From JAHFUI01 sp041485905 (GTDB lineage: Bacteria > Acidobacteriota > Vicinamibacteria > Vicinamibacterales > CAVVIG01): 32,370 nucleotides of DNA. Of this stretch, positions 6,925 through 15,515 are shown one piece after another. Position 1 is the stretch's first letter. Every line of letters begins with the position of its first letter. The translations under genes were made by a program, and so were the position numbers. The stretch covers positions 1 through 32,370 of the forward strand of contig JBGPKK010000039.1 of the NCBI GenBank assembly GCA_041485905.1. The letters are read 5' to 3'. The notes under the pieces are model-generated. The model worked only from the letters and a program-made list of their open reading frames with translations, was not told the DNA's origin and did not search any database.

Positions 6925-9636
6925 GTGTCCTTCCGCCGGTGGCTCTCCATCGTCCCGTTGCGCCTCCGGTCCCTCTTCCGCCGACACCGCGTGGAACAGG
7001 ACCTGGACGACGAACTTTCTTTTCACCTCGCGATGCAGGCGTCTCTCCACACTCAGACCGGCGTCGCGGAAGCCGAGGCCGAGCGTCGAGCACGCCGCGA
7101 CTTCGGCGGTCTGGCGCAGGCGAAGGAAGCCTGCCGCGACGCGCTCCGAATGGGCTGGGTGGACGGCCTGATCCGCGACGTCCGCTACGCCCTCCGCTCG
7201 TTCCGTCACAGTCCGACGTTCACGCTCGTGGCGCTCGCCTCGCTCGCGGTCGGCATCGGCGCCAACTGCGCCGCCTTCAGTTGGGCCGACGCGCTGCTGC
7301 TGCGGCCGTTGCCGGTGCCTCGTCCCTCCGCGGTGATGACGGTGGGCTCGACGATGCCGATCGAAGGCGCCCTGGCGAATCTGCTGCGGACGTCGTACCC
7401 CGAATACACGGCGATCCGCGATCGCACCAGGAGCTTCGACGGGTTGCTGGCGTTCAACACCTTCAGCGGCGGACTCGCCGCCACGCGCGACGAAGTGCCG
7501 AAGCTGAAGCTGGGCGTGATGGTCAGCGCGAATTTCTTCAACGTGCTTGGCGTGAGCCCGGAATTGGGCCGCACATTCCGCCCCGAGGAAAACGAGGTCC
7601 CGGACCGGGACGCGGTCATCATCCTCAGTCACCGTCTCTGGCACCAGCAGTTCGCGGCCGATCCTTCGATCCTCGGCCGGCACGTGTATCTGACCGGCGT
7701 CCCGTTCACGGTGATCGGCGTGGCTCCGCCCGGCTTCCTGGGCCTGGAGCAGTTCGTCCAATCGGACTTTTACGTCCCGCTCATGATGTGGGCGCAGCTG
7801 TTGCCAGACTTGAACGTCCGGGTGCTCGAAGCGCGCGACGTGCGCCCCCTGATCGTCAAGGGGCGTCTCAAACCCGGTGCGGATCTCGCGGGCGCGCAGG
7901 CGGACCTCTCGGTAGTGGCGAACGATCTGGCGCGGACCCATCCCGACACGAACCGCAATCGCGATCTGGTGGTGCGGACCGAGTTCCAGACCCGAGTCGC
8001 CCAGATGCCGCCCATCGCGACGCTCATTGCACTGCTCACGACGCTCGCGGCCGCCGTGCTCTTCGTCGCGTGCGCCAACGTGGCCGGCCTGCTGACCAGC
8101 CGCGGGCCGGCGCGCGCGCGCGAAATGGCGGTGCGTTCGGCCATCGGCGCCGGGCGCTCCGGCCTCATGCGCCAGTTGATGACGGAGAGCCTCCTCATCG
8201 CAATCGGCGGCGGCGTGCTCGGTCTCGCCGTCGGCTACGCCTCGGTGAAGCTGTTTCAGCAGCTTCAGATCCCGACCGATCTGCCGATCCTCTTCACCTT
8301 CGAGCTCGATCGCCGCGCGTTGACGTTTGGCCTGATCGTGGCGATCGCGAGCGCGCTCCTCTTCGGGCTGGCTCCGGCGATTCAGACATCGCGCGTGGAT
8401 CTCACCTCAGTCATGAAGGGCACCGACGACGTGATGGGCGGGCGGCGCGCCTGGGGACGCAGCCTGCTGGTCACCGGACAAGTGGCCGTGTCGGTGGTGC
8501 TGCTGGTGATCGCCACGTTCGCCTATCGAAGCTTCCGGCAAGAGTTGGTCAGCGGTCCGGGCTACCGGATCGAGCATCTGCTCATGATGACCTTCGACAC
8601 GAGCCTGGTGCGCTACACGGACAGCGAGTCGCGGCAGTTTTACGATCGGCTGCTCGAACGCGCGCGATCGATGCAGGGTGTGCGATCGGCGGCGCTCACG
8701 TCGGTCGTGCCGATGCAGACCGCCCGGACGGACCTGTCCACGGTCGTCCCCGAAGGTTATCAGCTCCCTCCGGGCCAGGAAAACATCTCGTTGATGTCGG
8801 CGCGTGTCGGCGAGCACTACTTCTCCACCATACGGATCCCGATTGTGCGCGGGCGCGAATTCCGCTTGGGGGATACGCGGGAGGCTCCGCGCGTGGCGGT
8901 GGTGAACGAGCTGTTCGCGCAACACTACTGGCCCGGCCAGGATCCGATCGGCAAGCGCCTTCGATTGCAGAACGTGGGTCGCACGGAATCGCGGGTCGAG
9001 GTTGTCGGCGTCGCGAAAACCAGCAAGTACCTGCTGCTCGCGGAGCCGCCGACCGAATACCTGTATCTTCCGTACCGGCAGGATCCCCCAGCCAACCTGA
9101 TCCTGCTGACCGAATCGGAAGGCGATCCGTCCAGCCTCGTCGCGCCGCTCCGGAACATCGTCCGGTCGCTTGATGCCAACCAGCCGATCTACGACGTGCG
9201 GACGATGGAGGAGTTCTACCAGATCAGCACGGTCGGCATGATGAACATCATCATCGGCATGGTGGCGGCCATGGGCATGATGGGGCTCGCGCTGTCGATC
9301 GTCGGCCTCTACGGCCTCGTCGCGTACGCGGCCAGCCGGCGCACCAAGGAAATCGGCATCCGGATGGCGCTCGGCGCCGACCGCGCCGCGGTGCTGCGGA
9401 TGGTGTTGCGGCAGGGGCTGATGCTGGCGACGGTGGGACTCGTCGTCGGCCTGCTGGCGAGCGTGGGCACGGGAGAATTGCTCGCGGCCACCTTCGTCAG
9501 CGGTGACAACACCAGGGATTTCACCTCGCTTCTCCTGGTCGCTCCGGCGGTGCTCGCCGTCACGGCGCTCGCGGCCTACATTCCGGCCCGCCGCGCCTCG
9601 CGCCTCGATCCCATGAAGGCGCTGCGGTACGAGTAG
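6925..9636 (+). CDS. ADOP-family MacB/FtsX-like ABC transporter permease
   Basis: A 903-residue membrane protein matching the acidobacterial duplicated orphan permease architecture. It has a charged cytoplasmic N-terminus ('VEQDLDDELSFHLAM', 'ERRARRDFGG'), a first membrane helix ('FTLVALASLAVGIGANCAAFSWADALLLRPLP'), a MacB-like periplasmic domain, an FtsX segment ('ATLIALLTTLAAAVLFVACANVAGLL..RGPARAREMAVRSAIGAGR'), a second periplasmic domain and a second FtsX segment ('GLALSIVGLYGLVAYAASRRTKEIGIRMALGADR') ending 'ARRASRLDPMKALRYE'. GTG 6925 is preceded by AAGGAGG with proper spacing; upstream frame text lies inside padR. 'Orphan' means no ATPase gene accompanies it, as here. The substrate is unknown; the family is expanded in Acidobacteriota and usually paired with PadR. 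Confidence 0.93.
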   Translation: MSFRRWLSIVPLRLRSLFRRHRVEQDLDDELSFHLAMQASLHTQTGVAEAEAERRARRDFGGLAQAKEACRDALRMGWVDGLIRDVRYALRSFRHSPTFTLVALASLAVGIGANCAAFSWADALLLRPLPVPRPSAVMTVGSTMPIEGALANLLRTSYPEYTAIRDRTRSFDGLLAFNTFSGGLAATRDEVPKLKLGVMVSANFFNVLGVSPELGRTFRPEENEVPDRDAVIILSHRLWHQQFAADPSILGRHVYLTGVPFTVIGVAPPGFLGLEQFVQSDFYVPLMMWAQLLPDLNVRVLEARDVRPLIVKGRLKPGADLAGAQADLSVVANDLARTHPDTNRNRDLVVRTEFQTRVAQMPPIATLIALLTTLAAAVLFVACANVAGLLTSRGPARAREMAVRSAIGAGRSGLMRQLMTESLLIAIGGGVLGLAVGYASVKLFQQLQIPTDLPILFTFELDRRALTFGLIVAIASALLFGLAPAIQTSRVDLTSVMKGTDDVMGGRRAWGRSLLVTGQVAVSVVLLVIATFAYRSFRQELVSGPGYRIEHLLMMTFDTSLVRYTDSESRQFYDRLLERARSMQGVRSAALTSVVPMQTARTDLSTVVPEGYQLPPGQENISLMSARVGEHYFSTIRIPIVRGREFRLGDTREAPRVAVVNELFAQHYWPGQDPIGKRLRLQNVGRTESRVEVVGVAKTSKYLLLAEPPTEYLYLPYRQDPPANLILLTESEGDPSSLVAPLRNIVRSLDANQPIYDVRTMEEFYQISTVGMMNIIIGMVAAMGMMGLALSIVGLYGLVAYAASRRTKEIGIRMALGADRAAVLRMVLRQGLMLATVGLVVGLLASVGTGELLAATFVSGDNTRDFTSLLLVAPAVLAVTALAAYIPARRASRLDPMKALRYE

Positions 9637-9766
9637 AGCGAGCGAGCGCTGAAGAAGGGTGCCCAGGGTCAGTGTCAATAGCGTTCAACGCCCGGGTGCG
9701 CCGTCGGTCAACCCTTGGCGACAAGGGACGAGTAATCGTGCAACGTTCCCAGCGTGCGGGGCGTGA

Positions 9767-12535
9767 CTACGGACCTGCACGCCGCCGGACTTCCGCCAGA
9801 AATGGATCTTCGCCCGCCCGCCCGCGAATCCGGAGATAGGTGCGGTACGACTCAGCAAACCCCTGGCTGTGCAGTCCTTCCCGTGAACGACCCTGGTAGT
9901 AATAGACGCTAGGGAAATACCCGTAGGTGGGCTCCTCATCCAGAAACAAGGACAACGCCTCACCGCGGCGCTTGATACAGCGGTCGAACTCGGAATCGGC
10001 TTGCGGAAACAGGCCGGCGACCAGGTAGGCGCGGCCGAGCTCAAGGTGGCCGATCCACGTGTCCAGCAGAACGTTCGCGTCAGTAAGGAGCTTGATCGCC
10101 GGGCGCACGTCCCTCGTGCTCAGAATGATCTCCGCCTCGAGAATCTTGGCGTAGGCCTGAGGCTCGGATTGGAGTTCTGCGCCAAGGCCGGCGATTAAGG
10201 GGCGGGCTCTGTCCAGTTCGCCGGCCTCGACAAACGTGCGCGCCGCCAAGAAGCGGATCTTTTCGGCCTTGCTGTTCGCCAGCGCCTGTTGGGCGGCCGT
10301 GCTTGCGTCGCTTTTCTGTACGCGCAAGATCTGTGTGTAGGCCACTGCGACAAACTTCGCGGCCGCTCTGTCGACGTTCTTGGACCTCAAGTCCGCCGCG
10401 GCGCCCTGCTCGAGAATTCGCACGGCGTCCGAGAAACGGCCTTCGAACGTGGCCAGGGCGCCGAGACCCGACGCCGCCATGGACTGCCCCAGCGCATCGG
10501 TCGTCCCCAGCTTCTGGTAGGTCTCGATCGCCTGGGGCAACTGGCCCTGACCCAATTGAGCGAAGGCCAGGGCGAGTCTGCCGTAGGCGTCCGGCTCCTG
10601 CATGGTTAGCGCCTGCCGTTCCCCCGTCTGGAAATCGCCAGCGTAGTTTGCGTAGAGCGCGAGATTGTCTCGGAAGAGCGCACGCTTGGGCAGGATTTCC
10701 ACGGCCTGGCGCATCTCATCCTGGGCCCTGCGTAAGTCTCGCAGCTTCGACGCGCAGAGGGCGACCTGGTTGTGCCCCACGACGTCTGCCGTGTATCGGG
10801 TGATCAGTTCGCCGTATTCCTTCACGCACTGTTTGTAGTCGCCCGTTAGCCTGAAGAACATCCCGCGGGTGGAGAAGCGTTCGCGCTCCGTCATTCCGTC
10901 CAGATGACGGAGTGCTTCGTTGATGTACTTTTCGGCGTCCTGCTGCCGGCCGAGGTTCCTCGACGCAACCGCGAGCAGTTGGTAGCCGATGCCGAACTTC
11001 GGATCGAGTTCTACGGCTTTCAACGCACTTTGCCGAGCCTGCTCGAACCTGCCGTTGGACGCGGCTTCCTGCGCCGCGGCATAGTGACGCACCACGTCCA
11101 GAGAAGTGGCCGACAGGGTGGCCATGGCGAACATCTGGGCGGAGTCTGATGTGTCGTCGCCGAGCGCCTTCCGAACCGCGGTGACCAGCTTCGTGGCCTC
11201 AGACAAGACGGAATCCTTGTCGGACGCAGTGCCTTGAGCACTGCTAATCACATTGCCCGTTACGGCCTCAACCGCCCTTACTGAAAGCCTGTACCCGCTG
11301 CCTTGGCGGTCCATGGAACCGGAGAGGACGATGCCGAGCCCCTGCTTGACCGCAATCTCTCGCGCAGCCGTTTCGTCCAGTCTCTCGGGCGGCCGGACGC
11401 CGAGGCTGCCGCTGATTCGGGTCCGGTCGTACGCGCTGATGAAACCCGCGCCTTCCAGCACGATTCTCAGCATTGGCTCCAGGGTGTGGTCGAATATCGG
11501 ATCGTTCGTGCGGTTTTGGATGTCCGCGATGACGATGGACAGCGTTGTGTGCTGGATGGGCGGAACCGATCTCCACGCGTACCACCAGGCGCTCGTCAGA
11601 AGCGTGAGCGCCAGCGCCACCCCGACAGCCACGACGACGGGCAGTCCGACCATGCGACGCGACTCGCTCGGCGCGGCTGCAGCAGCCGCAATCGCTACCC
11701 TGGCTTCCGTGATGTTCTGCAGGCGATTCTGCTGGTCCTTCTGCAAACAGCGGCGTAACAACTCCCGGATCTTTGCTGGCGTAGAAGCGGGGAGCGCCTG
11801 CCAGTCAGGCTCTCGTTCAAGAGTCCTGGCAATCGTGTCCGAGACGGTCTCTCCAGCAAACGTGGATCGCCCTGTGAGCATCTCGTACAGCAGGCACCCA
11901 AACGCCCAGATGTCCGCGCGCTTGTCCACGGGCTTGCCGCGCGCCTGTTCAGGCGACATGTACGCTGGCGTGCCGAGAATCATTCCCGCGTACGTCATCG
12001 CGGGCGCCGCCATCGTCGGTGACAGCGAGACGTTCGGCGAGGTGGTGCCGGTCGGATTCCTGGCCTTCGCCAACCCAAAATCCAGAACCTTCACCGTGCC
12101 GTCAGGCCGCAGCTTGATGTTGGCCGGTTTCAGGTCACGGTGAATCACGCCTTGCTGGTGCGCCGCTTCGAGAGCGTCGGCGATTTGTTTCGCGATGGGC
12201 AACGCCTCGTCGAGCGGAATCGCTCCCCGCATGATCCGCTGTGAGAGGTCCTCGCCCTCGACGAGTTCCATCACGAGCGCGGAAATGCCTGCGCTTTCTT
12301 CGAGCCCATAGATAGCGGCAATGTGCGGATGATTGAGGGACGCGAGAACTTCAGCTTCGCGCTGGAAGCGCGCCAGGCGGTCGGCGTCAGCCGCGAGCGA
12401 CGGTGGGAGGATCTTGATCGCAACCTGGCGCTTCAGCTTCGTGTCGGTCGCCCGATATACCTGTCCCATCCCACCTTCGCCGATCTGGGCGGTGACCTCG
12501 TAGGCGCCGAGGCGGGTGCCGGGGGCGAGGGCCAA
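9767..12535 (-). CDS. Transmembrane Ser/Thr protein kinase with TPR sensor region
   Basis: A 922-residue PknB/Hanks-type kinase. The cytoplasmic catalytic domain (about 12-285) has the glycine loop GEGGMG (19-24), Lys41, Glu60, the HRDLKPAN loop (132-139, Asp134), DFG (152-154) and 'SPE' (194-196). The activation segment is long (about 40 residues, Ser/Thr/Pro-rich), so autophosphorylation sites are likely. A membrane helix (about 297-320) leads to an extracytoplasmic part: a domain near 330-440 ('IVIADIQNRTNDPIFDHTL') and then TPR-like helical repeats to the end. All catalytic residues are present. It starts with TTG; the N-terminus matches usual acidobacterial kinases. It lies downstream of the 12658-16414 operon on the same strand, but a TATAAT box just before it suggests its own promoter. 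The signal sensed is unknown. Confidence 0.93.
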   Translation of the reverse strand: MALAPGTRLGAYEVTAQIGEGGMGQVYRATDTKLKRQVAIKILPPSLAADADRLARFQREAEVLASLNHPHIAAIYGLEESAGISALVMELVEGEDLSQRIMRGAIPLDEALPIAKQIADALEAAHQQGVIHRDLKPANIKLRPDGTVKVLDFGLAKARNPTGTTSPNVSLSPTMAAPAMTYAGMILGTPAYMSPEQARGKPVDKRADIWAFGCLLYEMLTGRSTFAGETVSDTIARTLEREPDWQALPASTPAKIRELLRRCLQKDQQNRLQNITEARVAIAAAAAAPSESRRMVGLPVVVAVGVALALTLLTSAWWYAWRSVPPIQHTTLSIVIADIQNRTNDPIFDHTLEPMLRIVLEGAGFISAYDRTRISGSLGVRPPERLDETAAREIAVKQGLGIVLSGSMDRQGSGYRLSVRAVEAVTGNVISSAQGTASDKDSVLSEATKLVTAVRKALGDDTSDSAQMFAMATLSATSLDVVRHYAAAQEAASNGRFEQARQSALKAVELDPKFGIGYQLLAVASRNLGRQQDAEKYINEALRHLDGMTERERFSTRGMFFRLTGDYKQCVKEYGELITRYTADVVGHNQVALCASKLRDLRRAQDEMRQAVEILPKRALFRDNLALYANYAGDFQTGERQALTMQEPDAYGRLALAFAQLGQGQLPQAIETYQKLGTTDALGQSMAASGLGALATFEGRFSDAVRILEQGAAADLRSKNVDRAAAKFVAVAYTQILRVQKSDASTAAQQALANSKAEKIRFLAARTFVEAGELDRARPLIAGLGAELQSEPQAYAKILEAEIILSTRDVRPAIKLLTDANVLLDTWIGHLELGRAYLVAGLFPQADSEFDRCIKRRGEALSLFLDEEPTYGYFPSVYYYQGRSREGLHSQGFAESYRTYLRIRGRAGEDPFLAEVRRRAGP

Positions 12536-12544
12536 ACGATTGGG

Positions 12545-12550
12545 ATTATA
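12545..12550 (-). promoter_or_regulatory. -10 box of the kinase gene
   Basis: Perfect TATAAT on the - strand, with only 9 nt between it and the TTG start at 12535. Transcription would begin about 3 nt before the start codon, giving a leaderless or nearly leaderless mRNA. No convincing -35 hexamer is seen 16-18 nt upstream. Confidence 0.45.
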
Positions 12551-12606
12551 TGGCGGGACAGCGGGCTGCGACGCGATTACTCCCGTGTCACGCCGCAGTG
12601 TCTACG

Positions 12607-12635
12607 AGTGTCGCGCCACCGCGGGTCGCGACACT
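12607..12635. promoter_or_regulatory. Perfect 9-bp inverted repeat between operon end and kinase promoter
   Basis: AGTGTCGCG (12607-12615) and CGCGACACT (12627-12635) flank an 11-nt spacer. The dyad lies 22 nt after the stop of the 12658-14097 gene and about 57 bp upstream of the kinase -10 box. There is no T-run on the - strand, so it is either a weak, factor-dependent terminator or a protein-binding dyad. Confidence 0.35.
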
Positions 12636-12657
12636 TGGTGTGCTCGCCGCCTCTGGG

Positions 12658-14097
12658 TCACTGATCCGGGGCGGGTCGCACCACATGAGCATGGTAGGTG
12701 GGCTCCGCGGCGCCGGGCGCGACGGCAATCACCGGTGGATCGATCGAATACGCCAGACCGCCACATGCAGCGTTCAACGCCCACGTGCCTGGCTCGGGCA
12801 ACGCGAATTCATAAACGGTCGCCGAGCGCGTCGCGCGCACAATCGTGAGGCCCAGAGTTCCAAGAGGGCCGGTGGCGAACACATCGCACGGGAGCGGATC
12901 GGACACGCGCACGAACGCGCGTATGGGCCGGGGCAGGGAGATGTCGCCGAGCGCTATCTCGTCTCCGCCGATGACGGGCAACGCGAGGCGGCGCGACACA
13001 CCATCTGGACCGATGATCTGAACAGTCCCTGCCCGTTCCGGCGGCAGCGCGAGGCTGAAGCGGCCGTCCATTCCGCTGTAGCTGTCCTCGACGAGGTGGT
13101 TCCGCGGATCCAGGCTGGCCATCCACGCGGCCGTGTCTGGGACGAATCGGATCCGCGCGTCCAGGACAGGAAGGCCTCGCTGCAGGACACGGCCGGTGAC
13201 GCGCGCCGGCGGCTTCAACCGGATGACGAGCGGCTCGCCCGCCACTATGACGGGTGCTGTCCCCCTCCCCCACGACGGATGGGTCGCCACGACCTGCCAG
13301 GGACCGATTTCCAGTCCCTCGAACACAAATGAGCCGTCGGCGCTCGAGCGCGTCTTCGCCCGACGAATGAGCATCGGTTCCTGTCCGGCCGGTCGATCTC
13401 GTGGATCTGCGATCGTCAGCGGCTCGAAGATCTCGACGTCTGCGTCTTCGACGTTCTGGCTGGAACGGTCCTCTACTCGGCCCACGATCGAAATTGGAAT
13501 AGTCAGTGCGGTATAGAACGGAACATCGGGCGTATCGGACGCGATCGCGAGCGTCGCCAGCCGTTTCGCCCCAAAGGCATGGCTCTCTATCAAGACAGAC
13601 GCGTCGTGATCGACCGGCTCTCCCGTGAGCCAGAAGGCCACATTCGACAACCGCATCACCTGGACGGCAGAGTCCTCGATCGGTCTGAAACGGCGGGTTT
13701 GCTGGCGCGCGGTCGAGCGTTCAGGTTTCCACGCCGTGATGTGCAGATCGCGGAGGTCTTCCGCTGTTCCTCCTCCAGAGTCGACGATTACGAGGCGTCC
13801 CCACGACGCGATCGTCGCGGGTGAACCGACATCATCGATGCCGATCGGGAATGAGGCCAACCTTGCGCCTGCGGCGACGACGACCACGCCGCGCGAGCCG
13901 CTTGGGAAGTGACACCTCCATGTGCTCGGCGACGACAGCTCACAACCGCCCGGTCCAGCGTTACCATCGGCAGGAACCCACAGAACGCGTGACGCCGGCC
14001 CGAGCGACACGGGAATCGTGCCAGTTACTTCATAACGGTCGGGCGCCTGTGTGGTCGCCAGCGCCAGCAGCATGGCCACGGCGCGCGACAAGATCAT
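12658..14097 (-). CDS. Secreted protein with carboxypeptidase-regulatory-like domains, unknown function
   Basis: A 479-residue protein with a short hydrophobic N-terminus that may be a signal peptide ('MILSRAVAMLLALATTQA'). The middle carries beta-sandwich text typical of carboxypeptidase-regulatory-like/CnaB-like folds: 'ISIVGRVEDRSSQNVEDADVEIF...SADGSFVFEGLEIGPWQVVATHPSW' and 'ARVTGRVLQRGLPVLDARIRF...GMDGRFSLALPPE'. There is no protease or sugar-hydrolase motif. Such domains usually act in adhesion or as accessory folds outside the cell. It is the last gene of the operon beginning at 16414. Its start codon and ribosome binding site lie inside the first unit of a tandem 32-bp repeat. Function unknown; a surface or periplasmic partner of the ABC transporter encoded before it is inference. 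Confidence 0.75.
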   Translation of the reverse strand: MILSRAVAMLLALATTQAPDRYEVTGTIPVSLGPASRVLWVPADGNAGPGGCELSSPSTWRCHFPSGSRGVVVVAAGARLASFPIGIDDVGSPATIASWGRLVIVDSGGGTAEDLRDLHITAWKPERSTARQQTRRFRPIEDSAVQVMRLSNVAFWLTGEPVDHDASVLIESHAFGAKRLATLAIASDTPDVPFYTALTIPISIVGRVEDRSSQNVEDADVEIFEPLTIADPRDRPAGQEPMLIRRAKTRSSADGSFVFEGLEIGPWQVVATHPSWGRGTAPVIVAGEPLVIRLKPPARVTGRVLQRGLPVLDARIRFVPDTAAWMASLDPRNHLVEDSYSGMDGRFSLALPPERAGTVQIIGPDGVSRRLALPVIGGDEIALGDISLPRPIRAFVRVSDPLPCDVFATGPLGTLGLTIVRATRSATVYEFALPEPGTWALNAACGGLAYSIDPPVIAVAPGAAEPTYHAHVVRPAPDQ

Positions 14098-14174
14098 CGC
14101 TCACCTCGCGGTGCGCGCCCCGAGATCATCGCTCACCTCGCGGTGCGCGCCCCGAGATCATCGCTCACCTCGCG
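14091..14174. repeat. Tandem 32-bp repeat copying a ribosome binding site and start codon
   Basis: Two identical 32-bp units (14091-14122, 14123-14154) and a 20-bp partial third (14155-14174). Each unit, read on the - strand, contains GAGGTGAGCG followed by ATGATC. The third copy holds the stop of the ABC ATPase gene overlapping an ATG; the first copy holds the start of the 479-residue gene. The ATG in each of copies 3 and 2 opens an 11-residue frame MISGRAPRGER that ends in a TGA overlapping the next ATG. Confidence 0.95.
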
Positions 14175-14814
14175 AGCGATCGAACGCCTCGAACAGACGC
14201 GCGCTTCGATCGTGATCGGCTATCCTGGCGCACACGACTGTTTCCCGCGCGAGTCGTCCGCCGACGAGGAATACACACCGATCGCACACGCTCGCCAGAT
14301 CGTGGATGCGGTGCGACGAGACGAGGACACCGACGCCCGACGCGCGCTGATCAAGCAGCGTGGCGGATAGCCATCGGCTGGCGTCCGGATCCAGGCCTTC
14401 CCAGGGCTCGTCGAGCAGCACCAACGTCGCGTCCTTCGTCGAAAGCATGGCTTCGAGCCCCAAACGCTGGCGCGTCCCTCGCGACAGGACGTCAAAGGAT
14501 TGCGCCGGCGCCGATCCGGCGTGGGTGGACTTCCAGAGGGTGAGCCACCGCCTGGCGGACACGTTTGGCGGCAACGTGTGCTCACCGCCGAAATACCGGA
14601 TAGCCTCGTCTGCCTTCGCGCCCACTCTGACAGTCCCAGTCGTTGGACGAAGCAGGCCGGCACATATTCGCAGAAGCGTCGTTTTACCGGCGCCATTGGG
14701 CCCGATCAGCCCCACAATCTCGCCACGATGCACGTCGAGCGTCACGCCGTTCAACGCGGCCTGACGGTCGTATCGTTTCGAGACGTTCAGAATTTCGGCT
14801 GCTCGCCTCGTCAC
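14158..14814 (-). CDS. ABC transporter ATP-binding protein
   Basis: A 218-residue cytoplasmic ATPase with Walker A GPNGAGKT (38-45), the signature variant 'LSRGTRQR' (110-117), Walker B LVLLDEP (131-137) and the switch 'SSHR' (His168). The 'LSRGTRQRLGLEAML' signature resembles ATPases of ABC-2 type exporters (CcmA-like). GTG 14814 is chosen because it overlaps the stop of the permease gene (GTGA); a longer open frame upstream is only a shadow of the permease gene. Together the two genes would make a small exporter. The C-terminus runs into the tandem repeat at 14155-14174, and its stop overlaps an ATG there. Confidence 0.9.
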   Translation of the reverse strand: MTRRAAEILNVSKRYDRQAALNGVTLDVHRGEIVGLIGPNGAGKTTLLRICAGLLRPTTGTVRVGAKADEAIRYFGGEHTLPPNVSARRWLTLWKSTHAGSAPAQSFDVLSRGTRQRLGLEAMLSTKDATLVLLDEPWEGLDPDASRWLSATLLDQRASGVGVLVSSHRIHDLASVCDRCVFLVGGRLARETVVCARIADHDRSARLFEAFDRSRGER

Positions 14815-15515
14815 ACGCCGTCCCTCAACACCCCGTCGAACCGAACAATCAACCATGCGCCAACCGCCCACACGGCCACCGCGGCTCCAAATACGAGCGC
14901 GAGCGTGCGAAGGCCGGCAACTTGTGGTCGCGACACGAGGAAGGCCGGGAACAGCAGGGTCACGCCGGTCTTCGGCAACGCCTCGGTCCACGTGGCGTCG
15001 CCGGTCAGAAACCTCTGCTGGAGCGGGTGCATCTGGTGGGCCGCTGCGATGACGAACACCAGGACGAGCCACAGGACGCCGCCCGCGTAACGAATGAGCC
15101 GCAAGGTTACCGTCCAGACCGCGACCGATACCCACGCGAAGGCGGCAAGCGCCGAGAGTGTGAGGAATGCAGGCCAATGCCGCGGCCTCCCGACGAGGTC
15201 GATTCCGGCCAGCAGCAGCCAGGTGGCTAAACCCGGCGCCGCCGACATCGCCCAGTGTGCCTGCGCGATCGACAACCGCGATCGGCGGCCCGTGAGTATC
15301 GGATCGAAATGCCCGCGGATCGCGCGCTCGCTGTACCCAGACGAAGCAACGAACATGTGAAGAAAGAGTGCCAGGCCGATCGTCTGATCGAATTCGCCGG
15401 GAGCGTCCCACGCTAGAAACAGTCCATAGGCGAGGAGCAGGCCGGCGGCAGCGAGGTGTGTCGGCGGTGGCCGAAGAACCACCCGGAAGAAGCGCCACGG
15501 GGTCGGGGGCCTCAT
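14811..15515 (-). CDS. ABC-2-type integral membrane permease
   Basis: A 234-residue, strongly hydrophobic protein with about six membrane helices, among them 'HLAAAGLLLAYGLFLAW', 'LATWLLLAGIDLV', 'FLTLSALAAFAWVSVAVWTVTL', 'GGVLWLVLVFVIAAAH' and 'LALVFGAAVAVWAVGAWLIV'. It has no close match to a family I can name beyond small ABC-2-like permeases, but it sits directly before an ABC ATPase with a 4-bp overlap. ATG 15515 overlaps the stop of the preceding gene (ATGA), which fixes the start; the longer frame upstream lies inside that gene. Substrate unknown. Confidence 0.8.
   Translation of the reverse strand: MRPPTPWRFFRVVLRPPPTHLAAAGLLLAYGLFLAWDAPGEFDQTIGLALFLHMFVASSGYSERAIRGHFDPILTGRRSRLSIAQAHWAMSAAPGLATWLLLAGIDLVGRPRHWPAFLTLSALAAFAWVSVAVWTVTLRLIRYAGGVLWLVLVFVIAAAHQMHPLQQRFLTGDATWTEALPKTGVTLLFPAFLVSRPQVAGLRTLALVFGAAVAVWAVGAWLIVRFDGVLRDGV

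Noticed and set aside
9712..9727. CCCTT-GGCGAC-AAGGG hairpin between the converging ADOP and kinase genes
   Set aside because: Only a 5-bp stem and no T-run; too weak to call a terminator.
14091..14174. CRISPR-like array
   Set aside because: Units are directly adjacent 32-bp copies without unique spacers, so this is a tandem duplication, not CRISPR.
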